The position numbers and the translations under genes were made by a program. Below the pieces are notes generated by a model. The model was not told where the DNA came from and ran no database searches. It saw only the letters and a list, made by a program, of their open reading frames with translations. Of a stretch of DNA of 31,707 bases, positions 16,683 through 24,851 are shown in pieces (the first letter of the stretch is position 1; each line of letters opens with the position of its first letter). The stretch comes from Oscillospiraceae bacterium (GTDB taxonomy: Bacteria; Bacillota; Clostridia; Oscillospirales; Ruminococcaceae): NCBI GenBank assembly GCA_900768705.1, contig CAAGEB010000069.1:1-31707 (forward strand). The letters are read 5' to 3'.

Positions 16683-17540
16683 TCAATTATTTTGTTTAAA
16701 AACATCCGCCACATCGGTGATTGTTATGTACGCTGCGGGGTCAACGCTGCGGACGGTTTCGTTCAATTTACCTATCTGAAATCTGTTTAAAACGAAGTAA
16801 ATAACCGTTTTATCCTCTTTCAGATACCCGCCTTTTCCGGGAAGGGTTGTCATTCCTGTGCAGAATTCCTCCGAAAGCTTCGCACAGCTTTCCTCCGGGC
16901 GGCAGGTGATAATCATTGCGGCTTTTGCACGGTCGATACCTTCAACGATAAAATCAATGGTTTTCAGACCGGCAAAATAGGTTACAATGGAATAAAGCGG
17001 CAGAATCCAGTTGCTGAGAATAATTCCGCAGAGTATATACAGAATGACATTGTATATCATAACAAAAGTGCCTACCGTAATACCCAGCTTCTTGGCAAAA
17101 ATCACCGCCATAACCTCAATGCCGTCCATAGCTCCGCCGAAGCGGATTGCCAGACCGCTTCCCGTTCCGGAGATAATTCCGCCGAAAAGAGCGCACAGCA
17201 GCAAATCCTGTCCCGCAAGAGGAGAGGCAAAATTCACATCCACCGGAAGTATGTCCGTAATCAGCCATGCAGCAACGGAATATACCGCCACGGTATATAT
17301 GGCATATACGGTGAAAACCGCCCCCTGCCGCTTGAATCCGATTGCGAACAATGGGATATTCAATAACAGCAGGAGCATGGAAAGAGTTATAAAATCCGGA
17401 GTAATCTGGGAAAGAAGCATGGAGGTTCCGGAAATACCGCTGTCGTAGAGCTTTACGGGAGCCAGAAACATTGTAATTCCCACAGCGTTGATAATCCCCG
17501 CAATTGTGAGCATTATGAAATTTTTGACATTGAATTTCAC
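16683..17540 (-). CDS. YitT-family membrane protein with C-terminal DUF2179
   Basis: This is a 285-residue integral membrane protein of the YitT family, function unknown. GTG 17540 is preferred because AAGGAGGGG (17547-17555) precedes it by 6 nt; a longer frame from 17627 would run through the promoter. Five or so TM helices span about 5-170 (MLTIAGIINAVGITMFLAP, then glycine-rich SGTGSGLAIRFGGAMDGIEV, typical of the family). A cytoplasmic DUF2179 domain follows (MIITCRPEESCAKLSEEF to the end). The dUTPase gene starts 12 bp downstream, so both are co-transcribed. Confidence 0.9.
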   Translation of the reverse strand: MKFNVKNFIMLTIAGIINAVGITMFLAPVKLYDSGISGTSMLLSQITPDFITLSMLLLLLNIPLFAIGFKRQGAVFTVYAIYTVAVYSVAAWLITDILPVDVNFASPLAGQDLLLCALFGGIISGTGSGLAIRFGGAMDGIEVMAVIFAKKLGITVGTFVMIYNVILYILCGIILSNWILPLYSIVTYFAGLKTIDFIVEGIDRAKAAMIITCRPEESCAKLSEEFCTGMTTLPGKGGYLKEDKTVIYFVLNRFQIGKLNETVRSVDPAAYITITDVADVFKQNN

Positions 17541-17563
17541 ATCAGACCCCTCCTTACAGTTAT

Positions 17564-17593
17564 AATATACCATATAATTGGCTTGTTTGTCAA
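17564..17593 (-). promoter_or_regulatory. Promoter of the yitT-dut operon
   Basis: On the minus strand, TTGACA (17593-17588), an 18-nt spacer and TATATT (17569-17564) lie just upstream of the RBS and GTG 17540. Confidence 0.75.
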
Positions 17594-17612
17594 CATTTTT
17601 GCAGTTTTGCGC

Positions 17613-17641
17613 TTGACTTACGGGCAAATATGTACTATAAT
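17613..17641 (+). promoter_or_regulatory. Promoter of the ttcA-like gene
   Basis: TTGACT (17613-17618), a 17-nt spacer and TATAAT (17636-17641) lie 32 nt before ATG 17674. The two divergent promoters in this gap have their -35 boxes only about 20 bp apart. Confidence 0.8.
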
Positions 17642-17673
17642 GAACTTAGAAATTTTTGAGTTATGGAGATAAA

Positions 17674-18420
17674 ATGCAAAAGTTATTGGGATATATCCGC
17701 CGTGCCTGTCAGGAATTCGACCTTATTGAAGAGGACGATAAAATTGCCGTAGGCGTTTCAGGCGGCAAGGACAGTCTGGTGCTGCTTGCAGGACTTGCAA
17801 AAATGCGCAGATTTTATGAAAAAAAGTACGAAGTGTATGCGATTTCTCTTGATCCTCGCTTCGGGGGCGAGGACGGGGATTATTCGGCGGTGGAGGAGCT
17901 GTGCCGTGAGCTGGATGTGCCGTTTACACTGGTTAAAACAGATATCGGAGAAATAGTTTTCGACATACGCAAGGAGCCGAATCCCTGTTCGCTGTGCGCT
18001 AAAATGCGGCGGGGAGCCTTGCATGACGCCGCAAAGGCACTTGGCTGCAACAAGCTTGCTCTGGGTCATAACAACGACGACGCCATTGAGACCTTTGTGA
18101 TGAATCTGCTTCAGGAAGGCAGAATAGGATGCTTTGCGCCGATTTCTTACCTGTCAAGGAAGGACATCACCGTAATCCGTCCGTTGGTTTTTGCACCGGA
18201 AAGTGCGGTTATGGGCTGTGCAAGGCGGAATAATTTCCGTATTGTGAAAAGCAAATGCCCTGCGGATAAAACCACTACCCGACAAAAAACCAAGGAAATG
18301 CTTGCCGTTCTGGAGCGTGAAAACAGAGGAATTAAGCAGCGTATTTTCGGCGCAATGCGCAAAGCGGGTATTGACCGCTGGGGTTATCGGGAAAGCGAAG
18401 GGGAGGACAATCGAGAATAG
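17674..18420 (+). CDS. ttcA: TtcA-family tRNA sulfurtransferase (PP-loop ATPase)
   Basis: This 248-residue protein belongs to the TtcA family, which adenylates and thiolates cytidine 32 of tRNA (s2C32). The PP-loop is VGVSGGKDSL near residue 30. The iron-sulfur cluster ligands are the CSLC pair (NPCSLCAKMRRGAL) and the later Cys in KSKCPADKTTTRQ. ALGHNNDDAIETF is also a family motif. ATG 17674 follows GGAG (17665-17668); an in-frame TTG at 17656 would place the start ahead of that RBS. It is first in a plus-strand transcript with the small membrane protein gene beginning 1 bp after its stop. Assignment to s2C32 rather than another TtcA-like thiolation is by family resemblance. Confidence 0.88.
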   Translation: MQKLLGYIRRACQEFDLIEEDDKIAVGVSGGKDSLVLLAGLAKMRRFYEKKYEVYAISLDPRFGGEDGDYSAVEELCRELDVPFTLVKTDIGEIVFDIRKEPNPCSLCAKMRRGALHDAAKALGCNKLALGHNNDDAIETFVMNLLQEGRIGCFAPISYLSRKDITVIRPLVFAPESAVMGCARRNNFRIVKSKCPADKTTTRQKTKEMLAVLERENRGIKQRIFGAMRKAGIDRWGYRESEGEDNRE

Positions 18421-18421
18421 T

Positions 18422-18973
18422 ATGTCAAAAAAAGCAAAAAAAGCCGCAAAAACCACAGAAAATAATTCCAAAACGGCAAATAAACACGAATATATACTTT
18501 TTGTAAAGAAACAGGGCGAAGGCGGTATTGCGATATTTGTGGTGGTACTGAAAGTGATTGAGCTTGTACTCACTTCAATATTTGCGCTTTGTCTGGGTAT
18601 TTTCGCCCCTTTGTGCGTATGGTTCGGGCTGGAAAACAACAGCGAGGTTTCGGCAGACCCTGCGGTAACATTCTGGTTTATTTCCTCAATACTGTATATT
18701 ATCGGTCTGTTTGCGGTAATGCTGGGACATTTGAAAACCGCTGCAGTTATTCACACCCTTGCCACTGTTGGAACACTGCTGACTTACTACCGTTATTCGC
18801 TGATGTATGCGGATATTCCGGACAGCAACGGTCCTACCGGACTTTTTATGCCCTGCATTTTTATCACAATGCTTACGATAATTATGATGCTTCTTGTGGA
18901 CATTCCCAAAAGCATTGAAAAGCATAATCGGAAGAAAAACGAAAAAGCACCGTCTATTTTTGGAGATAAATAA
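18422..18973 (+). CDS. Small multi-pass membrane protein, unknown function
   Basis: This is a 183-residue protein that I do not recognise. The N-terminus is very basic (MSKKAKKAAKTTENNSKTAN). Then come about four TM helices: GGIAIFVVVLKVIELVLTSI with FALCLGIFAPLCVWFGL, FWFISSILYIIGLFAVMLG, a shorter helix around HTLATVGTLL, and FMPCIFITMLTIIMMLLV. It ends in a charged tail HNRKKNEKAPSIFGDK. ATG 18422 is 1 bp past the ttcA stop; the nearest RBS-like GGGGAGGA lies about 15 nt upstream, longer than usual, so translation may rely on coupling to ttcA. Confidence 0.75.
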   Translation: MSKKAKKAAKTTENNSKTANKHEYILFVKKQGEGGIAIFVVVLKVIELVLTSIFALCLGIFAPLCVWFGLENNSEVSADPAVTFWFISSILYIIGLFAVMLGHLKTAAVIHTLATVGTLLTYYRYSLMYADIPDSNGPTGLFMPCIFITMLTIIMMLLVDIPKSIEKHNRKKNEKAPSIFGDK

Positions 18974-19016
18974 ATTATACAAACGATAAAATTCATATAG
19001 AATTCGACAAAATGTA

Positions 19017-19045
19017 TTGTCGGAATAGCAGGAATTTTGTAATAT
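19017..19045 (+). promoter_or_regulatory. Possible promoter of the uridine phosphorylase gene
   Basis: TTGTCG (19017-19022), a 17-nt spacer and TAATAT (19040-19045) lie ahead of the RBS. TTCGACAA/TTGTCGGAA forms an imperfect palindrome over the -35 box. The match is weak and read-through from upstream is equally possible. Confidence 0.35.
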
Positions 19046-19090
19046 ATTGTATCAAAATTACGGAAAGTATAATATAAGGAGGTCGGAATT

Positions 19091-19879
19091 ATGGCGTCGA
19101 TAATCAAAGAAGGCGAGCGTTTCCATCTGAAAATCAGAAACGGTGATGTGGGAAGATATGTTATTCTGCCGGGCGATCCCGGAAGAGTGCCGCTTATTGC
19201 GGAGCATTTGGATAACCCCGTTCAGGTGGCTCAGAACCGGGAGTATAATATTTACACGGGTTATCTGGACAGCGAAAAGGTAAGCGTGTGCAGTACGGGA
19301 ATAGGAGGTCCCTCGGCGGCAATTGCGGTGGAGGAGCTGATTGAAAGCGGCGCCGATACCTTTATCCGTGTGGGAACCAGCGGAGGAATGGATCTGAAGG
19401 TTTTTGGCGGAGACCTTGTTGTGGCACAGGCGGCTGTCCGCAGCGAGGGTACAAGCCATGAATATATTCCGGAAGCATATCCGGCGGTGGCGGATTTCGA
19501 TGTTACCCGTGCGTTGAAAGAGGCGGGCGACGAGCTTTCTTCCGATAAGGACGGAAACCGCTGCCATGTGGGAGTGGTTCACTGCAAGGACAATTTTTAC
19601 GGCGAGATTGATCCGAGCAGCACCGCCGTTCCCGGAAAGCTGAGCGACGGCTGGGATGCGTATGTTAAATGCGGCTGTCTTACCAGTGAAATGGAAAGTG
19701 CTGCGATTTATGCGGTTTGTACGGTTCGCCATGTAAGAGCCGGAGCAGTGCTGACCGCTTTGTGGAATGTGGAGCGGACAAAGGCGGCTTTGCCCGATTT
19801 CAATTGCGAAAGCAGCGAGCGGGCAATCCGCTGCGCTATAGGAGCTATACGCAGGTTGATTATTTCCGATAAGAGGTAA
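19091..19879 (+). CDS. udp: Uridine phosphorylase-type nucleoside phosphorylase
   Basis: This 262-residue enzyme cleaves uridine, with phosphate, to uracil and ribose 1-phosphate in pyrimidine salvage. Family signatures are VILPGDPGRVPLIAEHLDN (phosphate binding), STGIGGPSAAIAVEEL, FIRVGTSGGM and LTSEMESAAIY, the ribose-binding Met-Glu pair. It has the usual length. ATG 19091 follows AAGGAGG at 19077-19083. It belongs to the NP-I family; a broader or purine specificity cannot be excluded from sequence alone, but GTSGGM and the N-terminus favour uridine phosphorylase. Confidence 0.9.
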   Translation: MASIIKEGERFHLKIRNGDVGRYVILPGDPGRVPLIAEHLDNPVQVAQNREYNIYTGYLDSEKVSVCSTGIGGPSAAIAVEELIESGADTFIRVGTSGGMDLKVFGGDLVVAQAAVRSEGTSHEYIPEAYPAVADFDVTRALKEAGDELSSDKDGNRCHVGVVHCKDNFYGEIDPSSTAVPGKLSDGWDAYVKCGCLTSEMESAAIYAVCTVRHVRAGAVLTALWNVERTKAALPDFNCESSERAIRCAIGAIRRLIISDKR

Positions 19880-19896
19880 GTCATAGCATAACAGGT

Positions 19897-19924
19897 CTTT
19901 TCCCGCTAATAATAGTGGGGAAAG
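19897..19924 (+). promoter_or_regulatory. Hairpin overlapping the next gene's ribosome binding site
   Basis: CTTTTCCC (19897-19904) can pair with GGGGAAAG (19917-19924; one G-T pair, 12-nt loop). The right arm covers part of AAAGGAG (19921-19927), the RBS of the gene at 19936, so it could reduce its translation. It lacks a T run and is not a normal terminator. Confidence 0.4.
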
Positions 19925-19935
19925 GAGTTGGTGTT

Positions 19936-20214
19936 ATGACTGCAAAAGGAAAAGCCGTTATACTGGCGGCGGCTGTTCTGACGGCGCAGACGCTGGCTGT
20001 TTCCGGTGCCTGCGAGGATTCGGTGTGCTATGTGCTTAGGGAATGGAACGGGAAGATTGCTCTTATGGAAGAGGGCTGTGATGAACCCTTGGCAGTGTAT
20101 AAAACCCCCATAAGCTCACTTTATCCGGCGGACGCAGAGCTGCTTCGGGAAGGCATACGCCTTCGGGACGGCGGAGAAGTAACACGGCTGATTGAGGATC
20201 TGGAGCTGGAATAA
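19936..20214 (+). CDS. Small exported or anchored protein with BofC-C-like domain
   Basis: This is a 92-residue protein. ATG 19936 has AAAGGAG 8 nt upstream; a GTG-region start at 19915 would include the RBS. An N-terminal hydrophobic helix (AVILAAAVLTAQTLAVSGA) is followed by CYVLREWNGKIALMEEGC, then LYPADAELLREGIRLRDGGE and a LIEDLELE end. This resembles the short BofC C-terminal-like proteins of Clostridia (pattern V-REYNGKIAVFE, then LP-AD-ELL-EGI). Function is unknown; it probably faces the outside of the membrane. It may be co-transcribed with the phosphorylase 57 bp upstream. Confidence 0.75.
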   Translation: MTAKGKAVILAAAVLTAQTLAVSGACEDSVCYVLREWNGKIALMEEGCDEPLAVYKTPISSLYPADAELLREGIRLRDGGEVTRLIEDLELE

Positions 20215-20304
20215 ATATGTGAAAAATTCACAAGCATTTCCCTGTGTATCTTAACAGATTGTACAAAGCTCCGAAAAAATATCAATTACACATCAATTCG
20301 CAAC

Positions 20305-20349
20305 AAAAAGCAACAAATTGTCCCTTATGGGTCGGTTTGTTGCTTTTTT
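20305..20349 (+). terminator. Rho-independent terminator before the acyl-chain operon
   Basis: AAAAAGCAACAAA (20305-20317) pairs perfectly with TTTGTTGCTTTTT (20336-20348) with a run of six T on the 3' side. It separates the uridine phosphorylase and BofC-like genes from the operon starting at 20420. Because the outer pairs are A-T it may also stop transcription on the opposite strand. Confidence 0.75.
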
Positions 20350-20354
20350 GTCCA

Positions 20355-20384
20355 TTGAAAAATTGCACGAAAATAATATATAAT
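20355..20384 (+). promoter_or_regulatory. Promoter of the acyl-chain synthesis operon
   Basis: TTGAAA (20355-20360), an 18-nt spacer and TATAAT (20379-20384) lie 35 nt upstream of the plsC-like start. It is the only clear promoter for the seven following plus-strand genes. Confidence 0.7.
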
Positions 20385-20419
20385 ATAATGGTTGAGTAAA
20401 TTTATCGGGTGGTGAGAAT

Positions 20420-21148
20420 TTGGAAGCTGAAAAGCCGCAGAAATCAATTAAACAAAGCCTGTGGGGAAAAATTTTTCAGGTGCTTATTACCTGGACGGTG
20501 TATTTCCTTTTTCACCCTAAAATCATTTACACCGACAAAACACTGAAAAAGCGTCTGAAGCATACACCCTGTGTTTTCGTTGTAAATCACACTCATCATT
20601 TCGACGGCGCATACGGCGGTGCGGTATTGTGGCGGTACAAGCCTTATGTTCTGGTAACAAAACGCTGGTTTGACAAGCCTGCCGTGGGAAAAATGATTTC
20701 CTGGTGCAGATGCCTTTCCATTGATCTTTCGGAAGCGGACGCAAGCTGGTTTCAGAGTGCGGAGCAAATTGTCAAAGAGGGCGGGTCGCTGCTGATTTTC
20801 CCGGAGGGCAGTTTGTCAAAAAACGGCAAAATCAACGAATTCAAGCCGGGTGCGGCGCTTATCTCCGCAAAGGAGGGCGTTCCCATTGTACCCTGCGCAA
20901 TTTACGGTACATATCAGCCTGTTTTCGGAATGAGACAGAAAATCATAATCGGAGAGCCTATCTCCTCCGAATGTCCGGATAATGTCCGTCACAGCAAGTA
21001 TGCCCGTCAGCTTATTGCAAAGGCTCACGATGAAGTGGAGAAGCTTTTCGGAATTCTTTGCGAGCGGTACGGCGGCAAGGGCAACCAATATTTGCAGTAT
21101 GCAGAAAATGTCAACAACGGCGAAGAGCCGAACAATATTAAACAATAA
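20420..21148 (+). CDS. PlsC-like lysophospholipid/1-acylglycerol-3-phosphate acyltransferase
   Basis: This 242-residue membrane-associated acyltransferase transfers an acyl chain to a glycerolipid or related acceptor. It has VNHTHHFD (the HX4D catalytic motif, about residue 52-57), LLIFPEGSLSKNG (the FPEG acceptor-phosphate motif) and a VPIVPCAIYGTY strand. A hydrophobic helix (IFQVLITWTVYFLFHP) precedes the domain. The start is TTG at 20420 with GGTGG at 20408-20412. It is the first gene of the ACP-KS-KR-DH-PPTase operon, with the ACP gene 13 bp downstream. This suggests it off-loads the acyl-ACP product of the cluster onto a lipid, rather than being the housekeeping PlsC; that is inference. 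Confidence 0.87.
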   Translation: MEAEKPQKSIKQSLWGKIFQVLITWTVYFLFHPKIIYTDKTLKKRLKHTPCVFVVNHTHHFDGAYGGAVLWRYKPYVLVTKRWFDKPAVGKMISWCRCLSIDLSEADASWFQSAEQIVKEGGSLLIFPEGSLSKNGKINEFKPGAALISAKEGVPIVPCAIYGTYQPVFGMRQKIIIGEPISSECPDNVRHSKYARQLIAKAHDEVEKLFGILCERYGGKGNQYLQYAENVNNGEEPNNIKQ

Positions 21149-21161
21149 GAGAGGTATTATT

Positions 21162-21410
21162 ATGAATCACGAAGAAATTTGCGCTAAGATTAAGGCTATG
21201 CTGGTAGAAAACCTGAGAATTCCCGAGGAGGATCTGGAGAACGATTCCGAGCTTTTCGGAGATGATATTGGTCTTGATTCTATCGATTCCATTGAGATTA
21301 TCGCAGGTATTGACAACCTTTTTGGCGTACAGATGACCGGTGCTGCAAGAGAGAACTTCCAGTCTGTCAATACTCTTGCAAATTATGTTGAAGCACATCA
21401 GGGAGAATAA
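21162..21410 (+). CDS. Acyl carrier protein of the cluster
   Basis: This is an 82-residue acyl carrier protein. GLDSIDSIEI carries the Ser (residue 40) that receives phosphopantetheine. The protein is acidic, as expected, with helices NHEEICAKIKAMLVENL and DSIEIIAGIDNLFGV. GLDSID replaces the GADSLD common in fatty-acid AcpP, which fits a dedicated ACP. GAGAGG lies 8 nt upstream of ATG 21162. It sits between the acyltransferase and the ketosynthase, 1 bp before the KS start, and a phosphopantetheinyl transferase that could activate it is encoded in the same operon. Confidence 0.93.
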   Translation: MNHEEICAKIKAMLVENLRIPEEDLENDSELFGDDIGLDSIDSIEIIAGIDNLFGVQMTGAARENFQSVNTLANYVEAHQGE

Positions 21411-21411
21411 T

Positions 21412-23649
21412 ATGAGTGATAACAGACGAGTTGTCGTAACAGGACTTGGGCTTGTTTGCGCTTTGGGCGACAGCACGGAAAAGTGCTGGAGCAGTGCCGT
21501 AAACGGTATTTCGGGAATAAAAGAGGTAAAATCGGTAAACACCGATAATTGCTATGCAAAGCTGGGCGGAGAGGTTGATATAAAGTCGGAGGATTTGTCC
21601 TGCGAGGACTTTGACCGTTCGTCGCTTCTCTGCATAAAGGCGGCAGGAGAGGCTCTTGCTGACGCCGGCTATGAGATTACTGCGGATAATTCCGAAAGAA
21701 TAGGTGTTATTGTCGGCAACTGCGTCGGCGGTGCGGCAAGCATCGATAAATACTTTACCGACGAGCTGAAAAACGGCGGCGGAAATACTGCGGATATTCT
21801 TAAAATGCCTGCTGCCGCAATTGCCAATAATGTGGCTTTGCATTTTGGTCTGAACGGCACAACGGCGAATATCGTCAACGCCTGTGCGGCAGGCACAATC
21901 AGTCTTTCCTATGCCTGCGATCTGATCCGTGCAGGAAAGGCGGACGCCTTTGTTGCAGGCGGCTCGGACAGCTTTTCTTCCCTTGCCTTTGCGGGATTTC
22001 ATGCGCTTCACGCTCTTGACGAAAACCCCTGTTCCCCTTTTAACAACAGCCATGGAATTACGCTTGGCGAAGGTGCGGGCATTCTTATCGTTGAGAGCTA
22101 CGAACACGCAAAAGCCCGCGGTGCGAAGATTTACTGCGAAATTCTCGGTTCCGGCGTCAGCTCCGACGCTCACCACATCACCGCTCCCCGTCCCGACGGA
22201 GAGGGTCAGATGCTGGCTATCAACCGTGCAATAGCCAATTCGGGTCTTACTCCCGGTGATATTGATTACATAAACGCTCATGGCACAGGCACCGCAAAGA
22301 ACGATGAAGCAGAGTTCCTTTCTCTTCATACGATTTTTGACGGAAAGAACGATCATCTTTCCGTAAGCTCCACCAAGTCGATGACAGGTCACTGCCTTGG
22401 CGCAGCGGGTTCGATTGAGGCTGTGCTTACCGTAAAGGCAGTGTGCGAGGATGTTCTTCCTCCCACGATCGGCTACACCGAGGAAAATCTTGAGACCTTG
22501 AAGGAAAGAGCGGGAGAAATTGACTTTATTCCGAATACAAAGCGTGAAAAGACCGTCAATTACGCCGCTTCCAATTCCTTTGCTTTCGGCGGAAACAACG
22601 CTTCCATTGTATTCGCAAAGAATCCCCGTGAAATTCCCGACCGAACCAACAAGGAGCGTATTTTCATTACGGGTATCGGTGAAGTTCTCGGGAAGCCGAG
22701 AGCTGAAATTACCTCCGACGATTATAAGGAACACGGCATAAAGATGGCGTTTTACCGCAAGCTGGACAGATTCAGCCAGCTGCAGCTGATAAGCGGCGTA
22801 AGAGCGCTTGCCGATGCGGGTATTACCGTAACCGATGAAAATTCACGGGATATAGGAATTATCATAGGCACCGCCGACGGTCCAATGACGGAAATTGTGA
22901 ATTTCCAGAAGAATGTTATCGAAAACGGCACTGCCAGCGGCTCCGCATTTGCTTTCCCGAATACGGTTTACAATGCGGCAGGCGGTTATTTCAGCATTTT
23001 TGCGGGAATAAAGGGCTATAATGTCACCGACGCAAACAGCATTCAGGCAGGTTTGCAAAGCATTTGCTATGCGGCGGATGTTCTCCGCAACGGCGATGAG
23101 AGCATTATGGTTGCGGCGGGAGTTGATGAATGCACCGATGTTACCGAGTTTCTTTACGGAAAACTTGGGGTTCTCGACAGGGGCATTACCCTCGGCGAAG
23201 GTTCTGTTTCGCTTATCCTCGAGACAGAAAAGTCCGCCAATGAGCGCAGCGCAGAGAAATACGCAGAGCTTGTCGGCTGGGCAAATGCGCACAAATCGGT
23301 TGAATTCGGCAGTATAAAAGGCTCGGAGACCGCTCTCGAAAAGGTTATTATCGACGCTTGCGGCAATGCGGGTATTGTTCCTGCCGATGTGGATCTTGTC
23401 TGCGGTTTCGCAAACGGCGACAAGGAAACCGACCAACTGCAAAATACTGTTTTTTCAAAACTGTTCGGCGAGAACAAGACCTATTTTGATGTTAAGGAAG
23501 AAATCGGCGAGGCAAGAGCTGCCGCTTCCGCTAAACAGGCGGCAAAGCTTGCGGAAATTCTTGCGGGGAACAATTCGTATAAGTATGCTCTGGCGGTTTC
23601 CTTCGGCGTTGGAGGACAGTATTCGGCAGTTGTCCTGAAAAAGGTTTAA
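21412..23649 (+). CDS. Single-chain double ketosynthase (KS fused to a CLF-like KS)
   Basis: This 745-residue protein consists of two tandem thiolase-fold ketosynthase halves. The N-terminal half (1 to about 408) has a complete active site: Cys158 in NACAAGT, His290 in NAHGTGT and His327 in MTGHCLGAAGS, plus FGGNNASIVF at its end. The C-terminal half (about 413-745, from ERIFITGIGEVLG) keeps the fold (GIIIGTADGPMTE, YNAAGGYFSIFAG, ITLGEGSV, SFGVGGQYSAV), but the Cys is replaced by Gln545 in SIQAGLQS and both His motifs are lost (CGFANGD; a degenerate KEEIGEARAA). Cys-to-Gln is the hallmark of the chain-length factor (KS-beta) in type II polyketide synthases. It therefore looks like KS and CLF in one chain, elongating acyl-ACP with malonyl-ACP. 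ATG 21412 follows AGGGAG (21399-21404). Confidence 0.92.
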   Translation: MSDNRRVVVTGLGLVCALGDSTEKCWSSAVNGISGIKEVKSVNTDNCYAKLGGEVDIKSEDLSCEDFDRSSLLCIKAAGEALADAGYEITADNSERIGVIVGNCVGGAASIDKYFTDELKNGGGNTADILKMPAAAIANNVALHFGLNGTTANIVNACAAGTISLSYACDLIRAGKADAFVAGGSDSFSSLAFAGFHALHALDENPCSPFNNSHGITLGEGAGILIVESYEHAKARGAKIYCEILGSGVSSDAHHITAPRPDGEGQMLAINRAIANSGLTPGDIDYINAHGTGTAKNDEAEFLSLHTIFDGKNDHLSVSSTKSMTGHCLGAAGSIEAVLTVKAVCEDVLPPTIGYTEENLETLKERAGEIDFIPNTKREKTVNYAASNSFAFGGNNASIVFAKNPREIPDRTNKERIFITGIGEVLGKPRAEITSDDYKEHGIKMAFYRKLDRFSQLQLISGVRALADAGITVTDENSRDIGIIIGTADGPMTEIVNFQKNVIENGTASGSAFAFPNTVYNAAGGYFSIFAGIKGYNVTDANSIQAGLQSICYAADVLRNGDESIMVAAGVDECTDVTEFLYGKLGVLDRGITLGEGSVSLILETEKSANERSAEKYAELVGWANAHKSVEFGSIKGSETALEKVIIDACGNAGIVPADVDLVCGFANGDKETDQLQNTVFSKLFGENKTYFDVKEEIGEARAAASAKQAAKLAEILAGNNSYKYALAVSFGVGGQYSAVVLKKV

Positions 23650-23661
23650 TGAGGTGATAAA

Positions 23662-24396
23662 TTGGAAAAGGTTGCAATAGTAACAGGTGCTTCAAGAGGA
23701 ATCGGAAAGGCCTGTGCCTTAAAGATTGCGGAATGCGGCTATGATATTGCCGTGAATTACTGTTCCAATGACGCAAAGGCCGCAGAAGTCGTGGCTGAGA
23801 TAGAGAAGCTGGGAAGAAAGGCGATTGCCGTTAAGGCAGATACCGCCGATCTGAAAGCAGTGCAGAATATGTTCCGTGAGGTTCAGAAAGCCTTCGGTCA
23901 GATTGATGTGCTGGTTAATAATGCGGGAGTGGTTGACGACGCCTACCTGCTGATGATAAATGAGGATTCCCTTTCCAGAAGTCTTGATATCAACATCAAG
24001 GGCTACTTCCACTGCGCACAGCAGGCGGCTCTCAAGATGATGAGCAAAAAGCACGGAAAGATTATCAATATTTCCTCTGTAAGCTCTGTGCTTGCTGTGG
24101 AGGGGCAGGGAGTTTACAGTGCCACAAAGGGTGCCGTAAATTCTATGACGGCAACTCTTGCCAAGGAGCTGGCTCCCCGGGGAATTACCGTCAATGCGGT
24201 AGCACCCGGATTTATTGAAACCGAAATGATGGATAATATTCCCGAGGAAAAGAAAGCGGAATACATAAAGGCTGTTCCCGCCGGGCATTTCGGCAAGGCG
24301 GAGGATGTGGCGAATGTTGTCGCTTCACTCTGCTCCGAGGCTTTTGATTATATGACGGGACAGGTTATCGTTCTGGACGGAGGACTCAGCTTATGA
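23662..24396 (+). CDS. fabG: FabG-type 3-oxoacyl-ACP reductase
   Basis: This is a 244-residue classical short-chain dehydrogenase of the FabG subfamily, reducing 3-ketoacyl-ACP to 3-hydroxyacyl-ACP with NAD(P)H. Motifs are VTGASRGIGKA (cofactor loop, residues 7-17), LVNNAGVVDD, INISSVSSV with the catalytic Ser, and VYSATKGAV with Tyr and Lys. The C-terminal VAPGFIETEM and GQVIVLDGG are FabG-like. The TTG start (23662) follows GAGGTGATAAA, 12 bp after the KS stop. The stop overlaps the next gene's ATG (ATGA), implying coupled translation. In context it is the reductase of the cluster's chain-extension cycle. Confidence 0.92.
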   Translation: MEKVAIVTGASRGIGKACALKIAECGYDIAVNYCSNDAKAAEVVAEIEKLGRKAIAVKADTADLKAVQNMFREVQKAFGQIDVLVNNAGVVDDAYLLMINEDSLSRSLDINIKGYFHCAQQAALKMMSKKHGKIINISSVSSVLAVEGQGVYSATKGAVNSMTATLAKELAPRGITVNAVAPGFIETEMMDNIPEEKKAEYIKAVPAGHFGKAEDVANVVASLCSEAFDYMTGQVIVLDGGLSL

Positions 24397-24851
24397 TGAA
24401 TCTTCTTGAAATCAACAAGCGCATAAAGCAGCGTCCGCCTTTTCAGATGATTGAGCGGGTTACGGAGCTGGAGCCGAATGTTTCCGCAAAGGGAATTAAA
24501 AATGTTTCGGTAAACGAGCCTTATTTTATGGGGCATTTTCCGGACACTCCTATAATGCCGGGAGTACTGCTTATTGAGTGTGCGGCGCAGCTTTGCAGTC
24601 TGGTGATAGCCCCCGATGAAGCGGCAAGCGACGAAAACAAGCTGTATGTTCTGCTGAAGGTTAAGGATTTTAAGTTCTTGAAGCCGGTAATTCCCGGCGA
24701 CCGACTGGAAATCGAAGTAAAGTGTACAATGTCCAGTGCGGCAGCTTATGAATTCAATGCGGTAATTTCCGTTGACGGAAAGCCCAAGGCAAAGGGAAAT
24801 ATGCTGTTTACATCAATGGACAGAAATCTGGTGTACGGCGATGAAAATTGA
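24393..24851 (+). CDS. FabZ/FabA-type 3-hydroxyacyl-ACP dehydratase
   Basis: This is a 152-residue hot-dog-fold dehydratase converting 3-hydroxyacyl-ACP to trans-2-enoyl-ACP. The catalytic segment is YFMGHFPDTPIMPGVLLIEC, with the FabZ His in GHFP and the acidic Glu in LIE. KFLKPVIPGDRLEIEV is the usual second half. The N-terminal RPPFQMIERV matches the FabZ pattern. ATG 24393 overlaps the fabG stop by 4 bp; a second ATG follows at 24396. The 3' end overlaps the PPTase start by 11 bp. No enoyl reductase follows, so the double bond may be kept. Confidence 0.9.
   Translation: MMNLLEINKRIKQRPPFQMIERVTELEPNVSAKGIKNVSVNEPYFMGHFPDTPIMPGVLLIECAAQLCSLVIAPDEAASDENKLYVLLKVKDFKFLKPVIPGDRLEIEVKCTMSSAAAYEFNAVISVDGKPKAKGNMLFTSMDRNLVYGDEN

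Noticed and set aside
21367..22734. Minus-strand open frame of 455 codons
   Set aside because: It is antisense to the double ketosynthase, whose catalytic motifs fix the coding strand.
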